Assembly (NCBI GenBank): GCA_008931825.1
Contig: QXVZ01023394.1
Coordinates: 1 to 38,352 of the forward strand
Source of the DNA: Phallusia fumigata
Lineage: Eukaryota; Chordata; Ascidiacea; Phlebobranchia; Ascidiidae
Length of the DNA stretch: 38,352 nucleotides
Direction of reading: 5' to 3'
Shown: piece by piece, positions 1 through 12,100 of the stretch
Layout of the letters: each line of letters begins with the position of its first letter
How positions within the stretch are numbered: the stretch's first letter is position 1
Program-made: the position numbers and the translations under genes
The notes under the pieces: model-generated
The model's database searches: none
What the model was told of the DNA's origin: nothing
The model's input: only the letters and a program-made list of their open reading frames with translations

Positions 1-1190
1 TCGTTCTAAGTAAAATTGCCTTTTTGTTTAAGGTTTGGGTCTGTCGAATTCTATTACTATAAGCTGATGTTTACAAGGGGCAGTGGCACTACCATATGTC
101 AACAATTATGATTCCTGGTTTGTATCTGGTTCGTGTGGTATTATGTAATGTTGCTTTGCGTGGGTTAGTAATGTGATGTCACATTATTTCATTGATCAAC
201 AGCACAAAGACATGGATTACATTGGTTGATGTATGTGCTGTGGCTGTGTATTTGAGTATGTTGGCCCTCATAACCAAGAGTACCATTGCATTAACAGCTT
301 TAACCTAGAACTGTAGAACATGATGCTTTACCTTTCTTATATAACAGTAGTTTTGCAGCTTATTTGTCTCTAGTAAAATGTGACCCATTGTCAACCGAAT
401 AAGGATTGTATGTACCATATGCCTACATCAGTCTTTTACTTAAGGTAACTTATAAATCAGCAATATAATTGTTTGGGCTTAAATTTTTACTATTATGTAT
501 TTGGATTTGCACCAGAATCTTTTGAATCCCAAAAGCTTTCTGTATATCTGCCTCCTCATAAATTTACTTCCCTCAATAGTGTAATACAGCTTATGGTTGC
601 TGTAAGAAAGTTATGTTTTGTATGTTAAGTTACTGCAGGATAGTATGTATATGACATTTTTGATTTGTTTTCTTCATTTATAGTTGGCCAAAAAAACCAA
701 AATTAGTTATAAGTCTATCATTAGGTTGCCTAAAAATATTGTTGGTGACCTAATTTGGTTAAACCCTTGAGGATTAGAACCTACACCCTTTGCTTTTGTA
801 CACGATACATGTAAAGATTGCAAAAAACATTTCAATTGTGACTTGTTTACATTGACATGGCATCAAAAAAACTTGAGGAGTTGGTGAGTTTAATCATCGC
901 ATGTCAGACTGGAATTTTAGCCACATGCAAAGTTTTTTGTTATGTGGCAAGAGTTAAAATTATTTGATAAACTGCTACCCTGAAGAATTTTCTTTTCAAC
1001 CAATATTTGATACCACAACAGCAGAATGATATGTATCTGTGAGATGCTGGGATAGGAGATTTCAAATTCATTATGTTTCAAATTTAAACTTTGCGTTATT
1101 GCGACAGGCCAATCATTGCATTGTGCCCAAACAAAGAAGCATAAGTAAAATTCAACCTAAATGACTCCTTATTCGTGCATCCATAGGAAG
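1..1190. other. CpG-poor AT-rich stretch, no supported gene
   Basis: This AT-rich stretch has very few CpG dinucleotides and no reading frame of note. A short ATG-started frame at 857-883 runs into a good-looking donor (TTG|gtgagt), but no convincing next exon follows. It could be an intron, a UTR or intergenic DNA of a gene lying to the left. The composition changes sharply near 1,190. Confidence 0.5.
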
Positions 1191-4100
1191 CAATCTATTG
1201 CCATCAAAATTCAAATTCTTGGCCCACGCTGGTGATTTAACCATCGAGAGTGTGGCGTCACTTGGCAAGGCAGATGCACCTGGCAGCGTTTTCCAATATT
1301 GGACTTCCGCATATTATGACAAACATTGTGGCGATGTAGTCGGCGTAAGGTGGTACAAATGGCTAGCTAGCGCATAACCGTCGCTGTTGCTGAACATCCG
1401 CAACAACAGGGCGCACTGCAGTCGGAAATGGCAACGGCACAGTGCTACGCTTTTGTGTTAGATTGCCACTGACGCCCAGACAGTGAACGCGTCCAGACAG
1501 GAAGTAGATATCAACCGGGCGCGCTTAGCGTTTTTGCCAAGATTGCTTCCTTCCCAGGCCTGTATTTCGCCATTGTTGCCACACACGTGTCTATTTACGC
1601 GATTTTTCTGATTGCTAATTCCTGTAACAGTCGTATGCAATGTGCAGTGATGTTGTGTTTGATCTGGAAGTCCGTTTCAACCCGTCAACATACAGCGGAA
1701 CTACCCGCACCCCAGTTCAACTAGGTGCATCTGCTCTCATCACAAAAAAGATTGGATCTGCGTAGCAACTGTTATTCGTATCTGTCAGGCTACGACTACT
1801 TGATAATCGTGCGGCAAGTGCGGTAATGTGTAATGGACTTGTCCAAAGAAACTCTCACCAGACGTTAGCCGTCGATACCAATTGGCTTGTTGCAATTTTG
1901 CGGAGTTATTTATAGGAGAAGTGATCTTGGTTGGTAATTTTCTGCCCAAACGTGCGAGAAAGTCGTTGAATTTCACGATGACTGCGCGTAACAAGGGATT
2001 TTGCCATTTGACGTTCTATTAGCAGGAAGTGTAGCTGTAATGCGATGCTTGTTATGTCCCGCATACACAGATCAGCCCGAACCAGAGCTGTGTGGGAAAG
2101 GCATTAAAACTGTTAGATTGTTTTCGTCCCGTGCGATTTCCGTTGTTACGAGTTGAGAAAAGACTTGCAGTAGCCCGTGTCTGTAACCGTGTTGTGTTCC
2201 CCTTCACTGAAAAGGTAATTACACTGCGCTTTGAAATCAATATTTTGTGGTTATGTAAGTGTACAATTTTTTTAAATTGTTGTTTTTTCTTTTAAGGGTG
2301 TTCAAACCAGCTTGGCGAAAAAAGCGACAAGCGAATTTGCTCCAGTAACCGGTGGCATGTGTTTAATAAATACTGACAGGCAGCGAATTGATTCGCGCAA
2401 TTCGTATCGAGGAATGCGAGGTTTTGGTTCCGCGTGCCTTTTTTGGCATTAAAACTAACGACGCGGTTTTGACCGTAAATGCGATATTTTAAGCCGTTTG
2501 GAGAAACGGCTTTACCCACGCCGTGGCCCGCCTTTGTGTGCCCCTGTCGTCACCTCGCGTTGGGTTTGGTCTCTCGTAGATTGCTATTTACTGGCTTTCA
2601 AGCTTATCAAAATTTTGGCCATCGGCGAAAAACCGCTGCCACCTGTTGGCGAATGTTTGTATGCCCCGTTAGGTCGTGATCTTTTTGTCAGCGTCTATGT
2701 GTATTGGAAAGTTTTCCGGCTCGCCAGTCGCGAGGGCAACGAGTCAAATGCGTCAGAAAACAGGACGCGAAGCCCAGGCGCGGGCTTAGTCGAGTCGGGC
2801 TTTCCTGGAAAGCGAATGTTTTTCCGATCGCGATTGGCGCCACTCGACAGCGTTCCGCGCGGGCCTTGTTGGAACGTGCTCATCAAAACTTTTTCGCCGG
2901 ATTTAATGAGCATGCTCCGACAACCGCCAATCATCAGTTCAATCACCAGGTTTAGCGTCACCTTCTGGTCGCAATTTGAACAGCGCGGAACCACCAGTGA
3001 AATACTGACAGCATTGGATTTGATACGTTGTAGAAAAGGTCATAGTCGTGTCTTCCGTTGGTAATGCGCCACGCACTTAATCGACATTGTAACTAGGAAG
3101 GTCGAAAAAGATTTCCATGTTTGAAGCGACACCATACCAGGCGGTTGCTTGCGCTCGTAAACGAACGGGATACACATCGCGCCACTTGTTTGTGTGTCCA
3201 TAAAACTTAATGGAGCGCTATCAAAACGTGACAGTAAACGTCTAGACCTGACAAGACTTCGCATATCGGACATCGCCGCAACGAAAACAAAGAAGGTTTC
3301 GGCATCGCCCCGGGCACTGACGAAATGGTGGCGGGTTCACATTAAATGGAAAATAATAGGGCACTAGCGAACTCACGGCGTCTCATGGAAAAGTGCACCC
3401 GATGTGTTGTCGCCAGTATCACAGAAAAGAAATGACTGGACATTCTTTTGAACCGGGCAGTCGCTGTAACAGGTCTTTGCAGTGTTAGTAGGTTTGAAAA
3501 AAGATTTTGAGTCGGTTTGCTTTGTTATTATTTGTGTATTGTGTTGGTTTGATGCTATTGTGTCGGAACACAAGAAGGTCACTGCCGCTCAATATTAAGG
3601 TGAGTTTCCTCGAGAATAATTTTCGTCATAGTGGGTACATTACTGTATGTATTGTACTATTACCTGTAAGTGTTACGTGTTTTGGAACCACAAGGAAAAC
3701 CCGTAATTCAACATTATGCCGTATTTCGCCCGATGCGTCATCATGAAATGGCGCAACCACAGTGAAGCACGTAAGGCACAAAAACGTTAAATCATCAGTA
3801 CAGTAAAAAAATCGTCTATTATACCCATAAGTAAGTGTCAGTGGAAACGCATATGCGAAGGGGCCATGCTATCAACCAGGTGCCTATTTTAATTTCGCCG
3901 TACTTTTAGTCGCAAGCATAGGGCTCCTGACAGGATGTGGTCGATTTTTAGTCGGAGCTGCAGGCATTTGCAGCATGTTCTAAATAATTGGATAAAAAAT
4001 TATCGCCGCCGAGCATTAGAATCAACCCGCATGACGAGTACCGATCATCCTCGATCCGCGCCATTGTTTTATCCGATTAATTTTTTAAATTCGAACCAAG

Positions 4101-7100
4101 CCTTTCTTTTTTCAACGCCTTCGCACCTTTCGAAGTAATCTTATTACCGGTTTACCCGGTCTTTTATTCTTCACAGAATCTAATCGATCCTAATCCGTGT
4201 GCAAGCTGCAACGCCGTATAATCTTTCGTCCACGCATAGCAGGCAATCAAAAAGTGTTTTCACGCGATGTCGATAATATCCCAAAACGTTGACAAGTTGG
4301 CAGTTGTTTTTAGCAGGAGCGGATTTAACGTGTGTTTACCAGTGTCTGTTTGCGCTGTAATTGAGGAAAATTGTCTGATTGCAAGTGGCGTGGACCTTCG
4401 CGTTTGGCCTAATTACGATCGCGGCGATTTGTTGAAATGCGAAGGCGGTCGTTTACGCGCGGGTAATTTGCGCAATGGCTGCTTGTTGATCGCGAATATT
4501 GCTCGATTGTTTTAGGCTTGCCAAATACGAAGTCGCGATTTAATTGACCACGCGATGTTCCTCGCACGCTGCAATTTTCGTGTCTCTGTGCCATCCATGT
4601 GCTTATTATGATAAGAAGGCAATTACCTTCACCTGTGTCGGCCCCACGCTGCGGTTTCCTGCTCCCGAGGAAAGAATTTTTAGGGAAGATTTAGCCTAAA
4701 TTAAACTGTGTCACGACAGTGGTTTTTTCGTCAGCTGCGCACTCTCATTGCACGCCACGATTGCCAACTGTTTCTATTCTAACGCTGTGGATGCGGATTG
4801 ATTTGGATTTATATTATTTTAGGGATACAGAAAAACGAAATTAAAACCTTAAAAGGCCTATACTTACTCCATCAAAACTTTTACCAAAATTAGCTGTGAA
4901 GTGATTAAAAATTATTGGGTTCTTGGAATACTGCACTACTCGTTTGCATACTACCAGGTCGGTTAAAATAGATCAGACGTCCCTAGTGTGTAGAAACACT
5001 CTCCATAGTCGACCATACATCAACCACCTTACTTCCCGTAATGCCGTAAACCGACATCACACGTTAGTAAAGGGCGGAACGCTATTAACCCCTAACCCGA
5101 CGGCATTTTCTCATACGCCGCGGTCGCGAGGGCAAAACCGGGAGCCCTAATCGTTTGCATCAATATAGAAGCGAAGCAAGTCTTTGGGCGAGCATCAAAC
5201 GGGCAGCGACCAGTTCGCTTCATAAATTCCGTCACGTCGGTGACTGTCGCCGAACGTATTATTAGCAATGACGCGCATCCAACTTGTCAATCACAGTCTG
5301 ATGTGGTTTGGTCGTTGCTCTGCAGGGCGTTGAAACTGATTGCCAGCGCGAACCCACGCCTCGATGCTGTTGACACCTTGATGATTGCATGTGATCTCAC
5401 ACGTTGCTGCCACTTGTAAATCAGACAGATCGAAGTGTGTTTCAGGCTGGGTTTGAATTTAAATATACCTGCTTGAAATTTCGCATCTTATTTTGGTTTG
5501 TACAATGTGTCAGCGGAATTGTCGTTTGTCAATCTCATTTCGGTATGGTGTAATTTAAAACTTGAACGCTTTCGGTTTGGACAAAATTTCATGGAAAAAA
5601 TACGATGTAATCGTTAGTAAGATTGAATTGAATTCCCTCTCCACAAAATTTGATACAAGGAAGCTGTGTTTTGTGACAAAGGGTTAACCAAAAGCCGTCG
5701 TGCAAACTAGGGTTTAACTTCACGATTTCAAGCAACACGATATGTTCACTTGCAAGCGCACAAAGGCCAAGTGGGCAAAACAAACTTGTTTTTGTTGCCT
5801 TCTCATCACATCATATTGACGACGTTCAAGTGTCGCGCATATCAAGAATGCCACGCATGACGATTTTCAATGTCGTTCGCAGGGGACAGGTCGCTTTTAG
5901 TTTCAACCTCACCGCCGATCTTGTTGCAAGTCCTATTCAACACGCAGCAACTGGAACTTGCACACTGGTCCACCACCCCGGTTTGTCACTGTTCCTTGCG
6001 CGTTGGTGCCTAGGAGTCGGGTAATTTCGGTGAACAACAGAGGCCTGTCTGTTGTTACAGTTACACGCCTGCTGTCATTGAGTTGTTATTCTCCGCGTCT
6101 GGAGCCGAAAGGGTTTTTAGACAGAAATTTTATTTGATTAGTCTTGTGACAAGAGCAGGTGTCAATGTGAGGGTTGGACTCGACTGTACTTTGTTCAAAG
6201 CTGCCAGGTTGCCAGCTGCAGCACACAACGTCTAGGATATATTCTTTTGAAGCGCAGCCTATTGAAATTACGTCATCGCTGCAAAACCCTTCTGCAGTCC
6301 GAATGTTACCAAATAAGGACAGAGACTGTTGATCAGCAAATTTCGTAAACCTATAGCCTGGGCGCGTGCAACTTCCGAACGATTCTTACCTAGCACCGAC
6401 ATCGCCGTGGTCATGTGCAGTCGATCCCATTTCCGACCGACAAGCGCCATCCGCTCGTGCGCGCTTCTTGTATTGCCTCGCGGAAAGATTCATTTCCCAG
6501 AATTGCAGTGGTAAAGGGGTCGTTGCAGACGTCCGCCAGTGGGCCCTTTCGCCTCCTATTACGCGATCGATTAGTATTTCATAACGCGGTGCGACACGTC
6601 ACAGCAGAATTCGCATCGTCGTCGGGTTCATGAACTCGTGCGCTGTTTCGCTTTGAGACAACTTTTCCGCGTCCCTTGTCTGGAACCAGCCGGACGTGAC
6701 GCACAGAGGCCGATGGAGTATTAGTACGCTACCTTCTATGGCGGATACCTGAGATTTAGATTAGTGTTTACACTTGTTGTGCGTAAAGACGAGAATCACA
6801 CCCAGCCTAGTTTTAAAGCCCGGGCTGTGGCGGCAACTATGCGTGTAGTGTTTCCAGTACGTTGCTATATTAGAGTAGGTTAAACGAATGTTTCCAAGCA
6901 GGAAGTTAAGAATTGAAAGCGGCCATTGGCACAGTGTTTCGAAATTTNTGTTTCCAAGCAGGAAGTTAAGAATTGAAAGCGGCCATTGGCACAGTGTTTC
7001 GAAATTTTCCATTGTCGGAAAAGCATTGGCATTGTTTTAGTAGATTTGACAAATAGGGTTTTTTCAAAGCGATAGTTAAGTGCAAATCGCATAGATACGT

Positions 7101-9128
7101 GCTCTAATGTTTTTACTAAGCCGTTGGATCCCTTAACGCTTGCCACCTGTTCATCAAAAACACCACCTGTCCTTGTGTTTGCGCTGCCGGTTGGGCGCTA
7201 ATTAATTGCGCGCATTCGTCGGCAGTGTACCTCGTACAAGGCAAAGGACAGTGGCGACCTGTTGCACTCCAATTTCCTATCAGGCGCACGTGCTGCGGTT
7301 CTGGCGTGTTGCTAAACTCTTAATCTCTTTCCGAGAAGGCAGGCCTGCGATGGCATCACGAATCCGGCGGCCCGTTGGTCACTGATTCTATTTTCTGCAG
7401 TGTGACATACATGCAAATCAGAAATACCACACGCAGGAGACAGCTTAACTTTGTCGCGGCCTAGTGATCGAGGCGAAGACTAGTGAGAAGTCGAGAACAA
7501 ATGATAGATTCTTTTGGTAAAGGCTTAAAAAGTTATAACACGCCGACGTAACAATGAATGACCGAGGCGAGATTTTTTGTGAAAGTATTTGTGAAAATCA
7601 TCTGAATGTGTTTTTGTAGCCAGCTACTATGGGTCAATTCAGTTATTCGTTGATTATTGCCGCTTAAATCGCCTCAAAATCTCGCTTGCGCCAGCAAACC
7701 AGGCAATTTTTGATCAAATTGTTGAAGGCCTGCAGTTGCCTACACGGCTCTTCGCATTTCGAAACATTGCCTACGTGTTGTAATGTTGACCCTGTGGGGG
7801 TGCCAGGAATTCCTGCTCATCCCGTCCAATTGTGTACCTGAAAGCCGATTGTTTGCGCACGGCAGCGTTTGTGAGCGCTTGTCAGACGCAGGAGTCGCAA
7901 TTGATTGCCACCGGTTTGCCCGTGGAAATGGCGCTCCATGCGTTTGTTCGCTCCTACCGGGGACCGTGTCACCTGTTTTAATTTATTTACCGGTGGCGTA
8001 ACCCTGTTTCCATGTACTGCGGTATGTTATGTCAGAAACTCTCAGGTCATGTACATACCAGGGAAGTCAAGCTGCTTTGGTGCTCGGTAATGTGATTATC
8101 GTGCCCCTCCACGAGTAACGTTTAATTAGCAAACGTACATTTTTGCGTACGTGCGTGCATGATGACCAGCTAGTTTGCGTGAGCTGGTAAGTAAGCATGG
8201 ACACTAACCGCAGCGAAGTGATGGGTGTCCGAAAGCGAACGAACACCAAGGTTTGGTAGACTTTCCGCGGGTTATAAAGGTGACAATCAGGCAAACACAG
8301 CAACGCCCCTGCGTGGAAAACCCAACAACGTTCATGCCGTCCAAAGTTCGTCGCAGCAGATATGCGCTACTTCAACACTTTCTGTTTGCTTTCGCAGCAC
8401 CCCCATTCGACAAAAAGAAAACAACCCCGATTGGCCATAAAGAGCTCGTTTGCCTCGTCTTGACCCATTTCTCCCAGGCGACCGCGTTCGCTGCCTTGTT
8501 GTCCTTCTGCGCTCCTATCTGTCGCAGTTGGCGCTCAACAGTGTTTGATCTGCTGCGATTGGAGAGCGGCGGCGTCTTGCAACTCTCACTTTACGATCGT
8601 GCTGCTGGTGCCCCAACGCCGTCGGAATTACCAATTAGAGCACCCGAATCTGATGCTTACAATTTAACAGCCGGGTGGTATAAAGTCAAGCGTACGCGGA
8701 AAGGTGGAATTTTGAAATAAACTTCATCGCTGTGTATTGTTTGGCACTGGCCTCCTTAGTTTCGATTTCGCGGATGTCGCAATATAAGGAAGTGAGATAT
8801 GTCGAAGAGGCAGTGGCTCAAGTGCTGGCCACTCCATTCTTGTGCTGTTGACCAAACGCCGAAAGCTTCCGCGCTTTAATCTTTGTTTGCCCTTCCTCTT
8901 GTCCGCGTTTTCAGGTCGGGCGGTGCTTTGTGCTGAGGCGTGAGTCATTTGCCATTGTGATGAGGGGCGTTAGCGCGCACGATTCCGCGCCACAGGAATT
9001 TGCCAGCGAGAGCCATCCCACCGATGGGATGTCATGGGCTGGAGATGGGGCCCGCGGTGGGTCGCCAAGCCTTTTTGAAGTTTCTCACACGCAATGCTAT
9101 TTTGGTTAGACGTCGAGCGACCGCGATA
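1191..9128. other. CpG-rich gene-poor block upstream of ERF
   Basis: About 8 kb of sequence that is clearly more GC- and CpG-rich than either flank; a hand count gives about 54 CpG in 2,701-3,300. Many open frames of 60-190 codons occur on both strands, but they overlap one another, lack recognisable domains and are not bounded by consistent splice sites. They are best explained by the lower stop-codon frequency of this composition. The block lies directly upstream of the proposed first exon of the ERF gene, so a promoter/enhancer role is plausible but only inferred. Confidence 0.45.
6889..7007. repeat. 59-bp perfect direct repeat around a single N (contig join)
   Basis: Positions 6,889-6,947 and 6,949-7,007 are identical and separated by one N at 6,948. 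The copy ends exactly at the N on one side and starts exactly after it on the other. This is what remains when two contig ends overlap by 59 bases but are joined with a placeholder instead of being merged. It is most likely an assembly artefact and not a biological repeat. Confidence 0.85.
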
Positions 9129-9177
9129 ATGTACTCAAAACAACGCGATTCATCGGCTGATACCTTTCAAGTGCAGG
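9129..9177 (+). CDS. ERF: Candidate first coding exon of the ERF gene
   Basis: An ATG with A at -3 opens 16 codons (beginning MYSKQRD) and leaves one base at a good donor, CAGG|gtaagc. The ETS exon at 11,350 needs exactly one leading base (x|GG AAT AAC), so the joint reads G-N-N-Q-T-I-P-E-W in frame. The length of leader before the ETS domain resembles vertebrate ERF (a short N-terminal exon). In-frame upstream ATGs exist near 9,027-9,048, so the true start may be earlier. This rests on phase and splice signals, not on sequence similarity. Confidence 0.42.
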
Positions 9178-12100
9178 GTAAGCGAGCCACCTCGGTGTCG
9201 CCGACGTTCGGTCCCGGTCGGGCGGCGTTTTCTACCGCTCGTGATTAAAATAGATCCTTGTGTTTGTTGGAAATCCCGCTACGGGCCCGGTTTTATTTGA
9301 TGGCCGATGAATATATACACACACGTTGCTGAGCGCGATATCTCGACAATACTGTACATAGTCACATTTTTGATGGGCGAGCGTGTGGATTCATTTGCCC
9401 TCCACTACAACGTTGACGCAGCTATATTGACTTTGAGTAGAGCGAGGATTTGTCGCCTAAGCCGCCAATGATTCGGCACAATCAAACTTCCCTCTCGCAT
9501 TGTTAAAGCCAATTTAGCAAGCACAAGGTTTCTATCGATTTGAGCCGCAATGGAGAGATTTCGAGTGAAGAGAGTTATTTCCTGCTAATAAAGCTTCAGT
9601 GGAAAACAACAGGAACTCCGCAAGGGCGTTTAGCGTAAATGAAACTCGGTAAAGTTTCCGGCCGCATTCCACCTTTGCTTGGTTACGGATGAGCGGCCTT
9701 GTCTGGCGAGTTTGACCTTGCGTGTGTCGCGCTTGCTCCCGTTTAATATGGCGACTGTCCATTGTGTTTGAGTGGCAGACAGACTGCCAGACGCCTGCGT
9801 TTTTTCAATGGTAAATATACATCGTGCGACACCAACGTCAACAAATCGTTTTACAATCACGCGACCCAAGTACATGTACGTATTTGGTAGGCATATATTT
9901 GGCGTGGTGCCACTAATACCTGTGGGGGTGTGGGAATTTTTTCTGCTAAAGTTGCTTGCTCCGCGACAATGGTAACACGACCCGGAGCGGAGATAAACAA
10001 ACAGTGGTGGGGTCGCGCAGGGCGCGTAGTGTTCCAGCATCCCGCTGCGCCACAAACCATCACATAGTATCGGAAATCGGGGTCGCCTGGAAATAAGGTT
10101 AGGCCGCTGTGGCAATGCGAACTAGGAAACCGGCACACAGCTCTCTTTAGCCGTGTTGGCAACAAAGGGGGAAGCAGGCCTTGTTTGTACATCGCGCGCG
10201 CGCTTGCCCTGATCTTGCTTCGTAAGCCCGTCGCCCGCTGGGCCGATCTATTTTCTCCCTCGCTGAAAAGGGTCGTGTTGCGATATCAGGAATTGTAATC
10301 GAACGACGAGTCCTCGCGCTTTTTACCAGCACCGATTTCATTAACTGGTGTCAGGTTTTACCGCGCGCGAACGAGTGTCTCGCTCGTCACTCGCAGTTGT
10401 CTGTCATTGGTGCCAATTTGGGCCTCGTGTGCTTTAACATCGTCGCGGCCGTAACTGCGGTCATTGGAGCGCAAACTTTAGCCCTGTCGATAGCACAGCA
10501 GCAGTAGCGCGCTTCCCGTTGTTGCCATGTGACTGGAAGACAGCGAATCGACAGGCAGCGGAACAGAGAAAACCACACGTTTCCGGGAATAGGCACCGGG
10601 AAAGTACGCAAATCGTCCCATTACCTGAAAGGACGCTGGGATCAATGTATTTGATGGATGTAAAAATGCGACAAGGGACAAAATAGATTTAAAGGACATG
10701 ACTTTGAGGTCAGCAACGTTTTAGAGGACTGGACTTTTAGTTGCCGAACTATACATGTACATCAAGCAAAAAGAGGGAATTAGATACCTATAACAGCCAC
10801 ATAAACATTGTCAGAAAGTGTACAGCGTGTCTGCTAAGGCAACCATTTTGTGAAAGTTATCAATGCCTTGTTTAGAAAGCGCTACATTGTGTTTTCAACT
10901 ATCCATGCAGATGCTTTGTTTTTGCAGACAACACTGGATTTATATTTGTTGAAGTAGGACAGTAACTGTTGGCAATCAGTTCAATTTTAAAGGAATGTTG
11001 TGACCTTCAGTCAATTACCACATTGAAAACATCACTTCAGGAACACCAAGAAAATCCAATGCTGAAAATGCATTGTGCTTATGTAGATCCATGCAAGCAG
11101 CAACGACCCCCAGGTTCTAATGTTTGGAGAGGAGGTTAATACTTGGCATATCAATATTAATTTTCAAAATAATATGTTTGTTTAATGTTTGTTGTTTGGA
11201 AAAAAGAGTAATCGTGCTTTACCATGCACAGAATTGATAAGATTTAATTATTTTAAAACATAACATGTATTAGGTAAACATGAGTACACCATTTGATTAG
11301 TACATGATATTAGTTTTGTTTGTAATAAATGTTGATAATTGTTCTCCAGGGAATAACCAAACTATTCCGGAGTGGGCGTTTAAATCTGAGTCAGCACCTG
11401 GCAGTAGGCAAGTGCAGTTGTGGCACTTCATCCTAGAACTGCTACAAGATGAACAATACCAGGTATAAATACATAAAAATGGCAAAAACTTGTGTTCCTG
11501 TAATTTACAGCATGTTTGCCTGTTAGGCTGAACGGTTGGCATATTGTAAGATGGAATTTAAAAACGCTGCTTTACTTTTCAGGACATAATTGCCTGGCAG
11601 GGAGAGTATGGCGAGTTTGTCATTAAAGACCCTGATGAAGTGGCCAAGCTGTGGGGAATGCGAAAGTGCAAGCCCCACATGAATTATGATAAGCTCAGTA
11701 GGGCATTAAGGTATGTTTGCCATTTTAAACCTTGTTCTGTTGCCAACAATGAATCAGGTATATACCCGCTGAGCGTGTTTGGAAAGCATTCACCTTTGTG
11801 TTTAAAAGTGCATTTTCCTCAATGCCTTCAGGGTATATGTAGTTTCAGAGGCTTGTGTAAACTGGCTTTAGGAAATGAGTACGCGACTCATGTTTCTATT
11901 CTTTGTTTTGTACAATAATAACATAGGCCCTGTGAATATTTCTATCAAATCTTTTTTCGGTTTTAAAATTAAATCAGCCATGCATTTATAATTTTAGGTA
12001 TTACTACAACAAACGCATCCTGTACAAAACCAAGGGAAAGAGGTTTACCTACCAGTTCAACTTCCGTGAATTGGCAGCACCAATAGGCCTAACACCACCA

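Noticed and set aside
857..883. ATG plus nine codons ending at a strong donor (possible first exon)
   Set aside because: The only nearby acceptor would give a 33-base intron, which is too short, and no later exon matches. Its phase does not fit the ETS exon either.
2498..3064. 188-codon open frame on plus strand
   Set aside because: No domain, no splice context and overlapping open frames on both strands. The CpG-rich composition makes long chance frames likely.
3507..3599. Open frame ending at AAG|gtgagt, possible 5' exon of ERF
   Set aside because: Phase is wrong for the exon at 11,350, and the needed frame has a stop just before the donor. A non-coding 5' exon remains possible but unsupported.
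8253..8720. 155-codon open frame on plus strand
   Set aside because: No family resemblance, mixed low-information composition, and its start is not an ATG with any other support. Probably chance.
9630..10115. 161-codon open frame on minus strand
   Set aside because: It overlaps other frames on the same strand, has no motifs and lies in the CpG-rich block.
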